Shown piece by piece: positions 59,031 through 64,000 of a stretch of DNA of 64,000 nt; within the stretch, counting starts at the first letter, position 1; each line of letters begins with the position of its first letter. The position numbers and the translations under genes were made by a program. This DNA comes from Halopseudomonas sabulinigri. Its GTDB lineage: Bacteria; Pseudomonadota; Gammaproteobacteria; Pseudomonadales; Pseudomonadaceae. The stretch covers positions 3,854,001 through 3,918,000 of the forward strand of contig NZ_LT629763.1 of NCBI RefSeq assembly GCF_900105255.1, in the 5' to 3' direction. The notes below the pieces were generated by a model. That model was not told the DNA's origin. It saw only the letters and a list, made by a program, of their open reading frames with translations, and searched no databases.

Positions 59031-59315
59031 ATGTTCGGCAACGGGATGACCGAGTGGCTGTTGGTACTGGTGGTCGGCCTGCTGGTGCTGGGGCCTGAGC
59101 GCCTGCCTGCGGTAGTGCGTTCGGCGGGTCGGCTGCTGGGGCGCGCCAAGGGTATGCTGGCGCAGGTGCAGCGTGAGCTGGAAGACTCGCTGCCCGCTGA
59201 TGAGCTCAAACAGGCCTCGGACAACGTCAAAATGCTGCGCACCAGCAATGTGAAAAAGCTGGTGCGCAGGGTTGTGGTGGATGAACTTACCGAGGTTGAA
59301 AGAAAGCAGGGCTGA
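59031..59315 (+). CDS. tatB: TatB-like translocase subunit
   Basis: A 94-aa protein with an N-terminal membrane helix (WLLVLVVGLLVLGPERLP) carrying the TatB LGPERLP pattern, then an amphipathic, charged helix. It starts 15 bases after tatA. Because tatC is absent here, it probably works with a TatC encoded elsewhere. The length is short for TatB. Confidence 0.85.
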   Translation: MFGNGMTEWLLVLVVGLLVLGPERLPAVVRSAGRLLGRAKGMLAQVQRELEDSLPADELKQASDNVKMLRTSNVKKLVRRVVVDELTEVERKQG

Positions 59316-59336
59316 GGGCCAGCCCTGTCAATTTTC
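59307..59336. terminator. Terminator between tatB and the convergent hydrolase gene
   Basis: Stem CAGGGCTG/CAGCCCTG with an AGGGC loop, overlapping the tatB stop, followed by TCAATTTTCC. It probably ends the phoX-tat transcript. Confidence 0.7.
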
Positions 59337-59339
59337 CTT

Positions 59340-60827
59340 TTAAAGTACCGGTACAGCGGGTTCGCAAGCGGGAAGATCGTAGCGAATCAGATAGTTTGAG
59401 GGACGGTTAACCACATCATTGATGGTGTAGGTGCAGCCAAAGTTATCATCGGCGACTTTGGCCGGATCCAATATGTCATCGTCTTCGCCAGTTGGCTTGA
59501 TCCCGTTCTGTTCCCATTGAATCATGGCATCAAAGGTAGCGGTGACCTCAGCTGCTGTGAACTCACAATGCCCTGGAGAGCGTACTGCGCGTTGTACCAG
59601 CAAATCATCATTGCCGTTCTCAATAGCTCGCTGCCGATAGATCTGCTCCATGACGAAGGGGACAAAAAGGTCGCCGGTCGTATGAACCGTTACCACGGGA
59701 ACGTCAAAGTCGCCTTTTATCGTTGGAATCCAGCGAAGTCCGTCATCCCGCAGATCGTTGGCGCCGGGGACTGGATCCGCTTTCACGATCATGCTGTTGA
59801 AGTTGATCTCGTCTGTTGTTAACGGCTCCCCCAGCTCAGTCTCATAGCGGTAGGTCAGGCCATTAGTGTCAACGACGCTGTCCAGCAATATGCCATCGAC
59901 GGTGCCGTCAGAACCCGCAAAACTCTGAAGCAGTAGCTGCCACTCCTCGAAGGCTTCTCGGTAGATTGGGCGCTCACCACCGCTGAGATTTTTCAGTGTT
60001 TCGTAAAGTAGCTCGCCATCGGCCGTGAGGCCATCGGGTGACGGATCATTGGCAAAATCATCCCACAATACGCTGCGGGCGGTAGCAAGCTTGCTCGCGG
60101 CTTGGTCTGCAGTCAGCGGGAAATCATCAATTGGAACTCCTGCGTGAGCTGCCATGGAAATGGTATAGCCGGCGAAATAGTTGAACAGCTCAACATCGCC
60201 CACCACGCCGCACATGGGAGCTGCAGCGGCATAGTTCACCACGTTGTTTGCTGTTTCCTTGGTTTCTTTCTCAATGGCCGCCGCGGTGATATGCCCACCC
60301 ATGGAAACGCCCGTAATGTAGTACTTGGTCGGGGTGGCCAGCGTACGGCCATTTTCGGCGGCAATGTCGGTGAACGCGAGTGCCAGCGCATTGGTATCCT
60401 CTACGCCCGCTCGCACGTCATAGTAGTTGGTGCTGTAACTGGAGGCGGCCCAGGCATAGCCGTTGTCGAGCAGGTACTCACGCATGGGTGCGTTATCGAC
60501 CGTCAGTGTCGAGCCCTGACCGCGGAAACCGTGGGCGTACATCACCAGATAGCCGTTCCAGTTTTCGGGAACTTCGACACGATACGCTGCGCCGTCCAGC
60601 ACGCCAACCCAGCGATCTGTGGTGTTGTAAGGTGCTTCGTCTTTGTAGGCGGTGAAGTCTGCTGCTGTTTCTTCCACGGGCACGAAGAAATCCGCGTCTA
60701 TGCGCTTCTGCTGCTCTCTTATACGGGCCTCCTCGTCATCTCCGCCACCACCACTGCTGAGACATCCACCAAGCGCGAGTGTGCTGATGGCGAGACCGAT
60801 CAGCGCGGTTTTCTTAAGCTTAAACAT
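59340..60827 (-). CDS. Secreted lipoprotein alpha/beta hydrolase
   Basis: A 495-aa protein with a lipoprotein signal (LALGGC) and a mature start of C-LSSGGGGDDEEAR. The alpha/beta-hydrolase core shows MYAHGFRG (near residue 97), the nucleophile in GVSMGGH (near 173), an Asp in VHTTGDLFVP (near 388) and His in SPGHCEF (near 420). This resembles PHB depolymerase-like or prolyl-type esterases; the substrate is not known. It is divergent from gspC and convergent with tatB. Confidence 0.8.
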   Translation of the reverse strand: MFKLKKTALIGLAISTLALGGCLSSGGGGDDEEARIREQQKRIDADFFVPVEETAADFTAYKDEAPYNTTDRWVGVLDGAAYRVEVPENWNGYLVMYAHGFRGQGSTLTVDNAPMREYLLDNGYAWAASSYSTNYYDVRAGVEDTNALALAFTDIAAENGRTLATPTKYYITGVSMGGHITAAAIEKETKETANNVVNYAAAAPMCGVVGDVELFNYFAGYTISMAAHAGVPIDDFPLTADQAASKLATARSVLWDDFANDPSPDGLTADGELLYETLKNLSGGERPIYREAFEEWQLLLQSFAGSDGTVDGILLDSVVDTNGLTYRYETELGEPLTTDEINFNSMIVKADPVPGANDLRDDGLRWIPTIKGDFDVPVVTVHTTGDLFVPFVMEQIYRQRAIENGNDDLLVQRAVRSPGHCEFTAAEVTATFDAMIQWEQNGIKPTGEDDDILDPAKVADDNFGCTYTINDVVNRPSNYLIRYDLPACEPAVPVL

Positions 60828-61245
60828 TCTTATTGTTCTCCGTTGGGCAAGCCCTTGTTGTTGTATTTCCCGTCAAACGGGAGTTTGGCTTTGCTCGCTG
60901 AAGTTAAGCCCGATTTGCTTTGTCTCGCAAGCCATCAGTGCTTCGGTGTGAGACAGTTTCGCCCGTGGCGATAAGCCACCATCAATTCAGCTGATGTCTG
61001 TAACAGAAATGCCACCTATTCGGGTGATGGGGTGGCGAGACCAATACCGATAGCGTCTCATTTCTGATTGAACAGCTCTGGAATACCCCGTTCAGGGGGT
61101 TGCTGCTAGATGGCAAAATCGTGACAATCGATGCAATCGCGCAGCCTGTTTCAGGCGTATAACAATAATTTTGCAAAGAAAGGTCAGTAATGTTGCTCCC
61201 ACTGGCCCGGACGCTGTCTCACGGCCCCTTTGCTACGGAGAACGC
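60828..61245. other. Divergent promoter region between hydrolase and gspC
   Basis: No gene is supported here. There is a small hairpin CCCGT-CAA-ACGGG near 60869. The gspC ribosome site GGAG is at 61237-61240. No clear Pho box was found, though both genes are expected to be co-regulated with phoX. Confidence 0.5.
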
Positions 61246-62106
61246 ATGCCCTTGGTTGCTCGCTTTTCATCAGACGCGGTCGTCCGATTGGTGACGGGTA
61301 TTCTGGTGCTGTTCAGCGCATGGTTGCTGGCCCACTTGACCTGGATGCTGATTGAGCCTGACAGCGTACTGCCTCCGCCTGCATCGCTCGGTTATCCCAC
61401 CTCGGGCAATGATGTTGCTGGCCAGCCCGGCTTTCGTGAGCTTGCCGTCCTATCCGTGCTCGGCCGCGCGCCTGCAGCGGACGGCCCGGTGGTGGTCAAT
61501 GCACCTGACACCAAGCTGAGCTGGACTCTCAAGGGCGTATTGTCCGATCCCGACCCCAAACGCAGCGCCGCGATACTCTCCACCCAAGGTCAGCCTGAGA
61601 AGCTCTATCGCGTTGGCGCTGAGCTGCCCGGGCAGGTACGACTCGATCAGGTGCTGGCCGACCGCGTGATGCTGGTTCGTGACGGGCAACTGGAAACCCT
61701 GCGACTCAAGCAGCACGACGCTGCTGCCGGTCGTTCGCCCGCGCGCCGTGCCGCACTGCCCACCACCGACTCCAATGTCACCCTGGCACCGGACGGCGGC
61801 GTTGCCCGTATTGATCGCGACGCCTGGTTGAATGATCCGCAACGCTTTATGGAAGTCATCAGCGCCACGCCGGTAATGGTAGATGGCGCCATGTATGGCC
61901 TGGAAGTGACCCCTTCACGCAACGCTCGCGAGTTTGAGGCTGCCGGCCTCAAACCCGGCGATGTGATTACCGATGTTGACGGCACACCAATCGCCGACAT
62001 CGAGGACTATCGCGACATTCTCAAGGGTTTGACCGATGCCAGTTCGGTAGCGGTTTCTCTGGAGCGCGACGGTGAGCCCATGAACATAACGATAACGATG
62101 GATTGA
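61246..62106 (+). CDS. gspC: Type II secretion inner-membrane protein GspC
   Basis: Clamp protein that contacts the secretin GspD. The 286-aa protein has an N-terminal membrane helix (near residues 17-40), an HR domain (LSWTLKGVLSDPDPKRSAAIL, first part near residue 87) and a PDZ domain at the C-terminus (AAGLKPGDVITDVDGTPI, near 229). The start is MPLVARFS with GGAG five bases upstream; the frame is open 25 codons earlier. gspD follows after six bases. Confidence 0.92.
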   Translation: MPLVARFSSDAVVRLVTGILVLFSAWLLAHLTWMLIEPDSVLPPPASLGYPTSGNDVAGQPGFRELAVLSVLGRAPAADGPVVVNAPDTKLSWTLKGVLSDPDPKRSAAILSTQGQPEKLYRVGAELPGQVRLDQVLADRVMLVRDGQLETLRLKQHDAAAGRSPARRAALPTTDSNVTLAPDGGVARIDRDAWLNDPQRFMEVISATPVMVDGAMYGLEVTPSRNAREFEAAGLKPGDVITDVDGTPIADIEDYRDILKGLTDASSVAVSLERDGEPMNITITMD

Positions 62107-62112
62107 AATAAG

Positions 62113-64000
62113 ATGCCAATGCAGTTTCGTCTTAACCGTTTTACCCTCTCGTTGGCGTTGAGCCTGTGTCTTGGTAGTACCCATTTGGCCGCACAGGCGC
62201 TGGTGGAGCCCGAGGGAAATGGCTCCCAGGACCTGGTGCTGAACCTGCGTGGCGCAGACATCAATGGCCTGATTGAGATCGTCAGCCAGGAAACCGGCAT
62301 CAATTTCATCGTCGATCCGCGGGTGCGCGGCGAGGTTAACGTGGTGTCCGGCAAGCCGATCCCGCGTGGCGAGCTGTATCCACTGTTTCTGGGGGTGCTG
62401 AAATCCTACGGTTTTGCCGCCGTGCGCGGGGCGGACGGTGTGGTACGCATCGTCCCCGAGGTGCAGGCGAAGGAGAACGAGCTGGCTGGGCTGAGCAGTG
62501 ATACGCCCGGTGATGAGGTCATCACCCACGTGATCAATGTAAAGAACATCAACGCCGGTCAACTGGTGCGCATTCTGCGCCCGCTGGTACCCAAGGGCGG
62601 CCACCTTGCGGCGGCGGCCGAGTCGAATACGCTGGTGATCGCCGATACGGCGGCCAATGTGCGTCGTATCCAGACCCTGGTGGAACGTATCGATCAGGAG
62701 TCGATGGAAGATTTTGAGGTGCTGCCGCTGGAGCACGCTTCAGCACTGGATGTTGTGCGCATCGTACAGGGCCTGGAAAGCAATGCGCCGAGCGAGGAAT
62801 TTACCAAGGGACCGCGCATCATTGCCGATGAGCGGACCAATACGGTCATCCTGCGCGGCGATCCACAAAGTCGCATTGCGCTGCGCAGCGTGGTGCGCAA
62901 GCTGGATGTGCCCGGCCAGGACGGCAATACCCAGGTGCATTACCTGCGCTACGCCAAGGCGGAGGATGTTGCCGAAGTGCTGCGTGGCATCGCCGAGGGG
63001 CGCGAGCAGAACAGCAGCGCGACCGGGCAGGGTAACGGTGCGCCGGTTTCTACCAGCTCCAGCGCGCAGAATCGGGTACGGGTAGAGGCGCACGAAAGCA
63101 CCAACTCGGTGGTGGTCTATGGGCCGGCCGAGTTGTCCCGCGAGCTCTCGAGCATCATTCGCCAGCTGGACATTCGTCGCGCGCAGGTACTGGTTGAGGC
63201 CGTGATCGCTGAAGTGTCCTACGAGCGTGCGAAGGAATTGGGCGTGCAGTGGGGCTTTGGTAGCGAGAGCTCGGGCGTCGGTGTGATCAACTTCAATCGC
63301 AACGGTCGCGGCATTGTCGATCTGGCAGCTGGCGTGAGCGGCTTTCTTGACGGTGACCTGGCCTCGCCTCCATCGCTTGGCAGCGGCGCTACCCTGGGTG
63401 GTGTCGCCAGCATTGGCAGCGCCCAGATTGCGCTGTTGATCAACGCGTTGCAGGGCGATACGGCGAGCAATATCTTGTCGACGCCAAGCCTGCTGACACT
63501 GGATAACGAAGAGGCTGAAATCGTAGTCGGCCAGAACGTGCCTTTTATTACCGGCCGATCGGTTGAAGATTCCGGCCAGGCGTTCGATACCATTGAACGT
63601 GAGGATGTGGGCATCAAGTTGAAGATTCGTCCGCAGATCAATGAAGGAAACGCAGTGCGCCTGGAAATCGCGCAAGAGGTCTCGCAGATTGCGCCTGGCA
63701 TTACCGGGGCTGCCGATATCATCACCAACACGCGCAGCCTGACCACCCATGTAATGGTCGATGACAATCAGTTGATCGTGCTCGGTGGCCTGATTGACGA
63801 TCAACTGGTCGAGACTGCAGACAAGGTACCGGGCCTGGGCGACATTCCTGGTCTGGGACGGCTGTTTCGCTATGACACCGCCAATCTCCAGAAGCGCAAC
63901 CTGATGATCTTCCTGCGTCCGGTGATCGTACGTGATAGCGCCGTAGCCGAGAGCCTGACCCATGCCAAATACAGTTACATCCGTGACCAACAGTTGGCCG
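62113..64000 (+). CDS. gspD: Type II secretion secretin GspD (3' part missing)
   Basis: Outer-membrane channel of the secretion system. The frame is open to the window end; 629 residues are visible. A signal peptide comes first (cleavage near AAQA, residue 28), then the N0 domain (LNLRGADINGLIEIVSQ, residues 43-59), the N1-N3 repeats, and the secretin core (from about QVLVEAVIAEVSYERA, near 357) with VPFITGRS and the conserved VPGLGDIPGLGRLF (near 571). The start may be the ATG at 62113 or 62119. The rest of the operon is expected beyond the window. Confidence 0.95.
   Translation, partial: MPMQFRLNRFTLSLALSLCLGSTHLAAQALVEPEGNGSQDLVLNLRGADINGLIEIVSQETGINFIVDPRVRGEVNVVSGKPIPRGELYPLFLGVLKSYGFAAVRGADGVVRIVPEVQAKENELAGLSSDTPGDEVITHVINVKNINAGQLVRILRPLVPKGGHLAAAAESNTLVIADTAANVRRIQTLVERIDQESMEDFEVLPLEHASALDVVRIVQGLESNAPSEEFTKGPRIIADERTNTVILRGDPQSRIALRSVVRKLDVPGQDGNTQVHYLRYAKAEDVAEVLRGIAEGREQNSSATGQGNGAPVSTSSSAQNRVRVEAHESTNSVVVYGPAELSRELSSIIRQLDIRRAQVLVEAVIAEVSYERAKELGVQWGFGSESSGVGVINFNRNGRGIVDLAAGVSGFLDGDLASPPSLGSGATLGGVASIGSAQIALLINALQGDTASNILSTPSLLTLDNEEAEIVVGQNVPFITGRSVEDSGQAFDTIEREDVGIKLKIRPQINEGNAVRLEIAQEVSQIAPGITGAADIITNTRSLTTHVMVDDNQLIVLGGLIDDQLVETADKVPGLGDIPGLGRLFRYDTANLQKRNLMIFLRPVIVRDSAVAESLTHAKYSYIRDQQLA

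Overview
The window looks like a chromosome segment of a gammaproteobacterium of the Pseudomonas lineage, possibly a marine-type pseudomonad. The evidence is the gene order aspS-yebC-ruvCAB-ybgC-tolQRAB-pal-cpoB-queC-tRNA-Lys-nadA, followed by bepA-like, tusA-like, perM-like, bcp, gcvR, dapA, bamC, an MBL-fold gene, purC and tRNA-Ser. This is the order I recall from Pseudomonas genomes. Genus and species are inference.

Region 1 (1-19.9 kb) is core chromosome: protein synthesis (aspS), Holliday-junction processing (ruvCAB), the Tol-Pal envelope system, queuosine and NAD synthesis, outer-membrane biogenesis (bepA-like, bamC), lysine synthesis (dapA) and purine synthesis (purC). queE, which I expect between cpoB and queC, is not there.

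Region 2 (19,883-35,803) is a tRNA-Ser-targeted genomic island of about 15.9 kb. It is bounded by a 14-bp direct repeat of the tRNA 3' end and carries a P4-type integrase at its right end. A 20-bp near-repeat lies just inside both ends (likely integrase arm sites). Cargo is defence-like: a single-chain type ISP-like restriction-modification enzyme (1636 aa), a CoiA-like zinc protein, a 619-aa protein of unknown family with a hydrophobic segment and a nuclease-like motif, and a GmrSD-like DUF262/DUF1524 protein followed by a 148-aa partner. A row of short minus-strand genes (AlpA-like regulator, HTH-like protein, a 47-aa membrane peptide, and others) leads up to the integrase.

Region 3 (35.8-43.8 kb) begins with the displaced tRNA terminator and a tandem repeat. 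It continues with accessory metabolic genes: two metallo-beta-lactamase-fold proteins, a DMT exporter divergent from a LysR regulator, a phytanoyl-CoA-dioxygenase-like protein and an S8 peptidase whose catalytic Asp appears to be Glu.

Region 4 (43.9-49.25 kb) is a selenocysteine cassette: a thioredoxin-fused protein of unknown function, a UGSC-motif selenoprotein whose reading frame passes through an in-frame TGA, selA, selB and tRNA-Sec. selD is not in the window.

Region 5 (49.3-64 kb) holds katG and then what looks like a secretion locus. It has two tandem paralogous lipoprotein carboxylesterases, a Tat-dependent PhoX phosphatase behind a good Pho box, a TatA/TatB pair without TatC, a lipoprotein alpha/beta hydrolase, and gspC-gspD (cut by the window end) of a type II secretion system. 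All four secreted enzymes have a lipobox cysteine followed by an Asp/Glu-rich run, which suggests surface lipoproteins exported through the adjacent secretion system.
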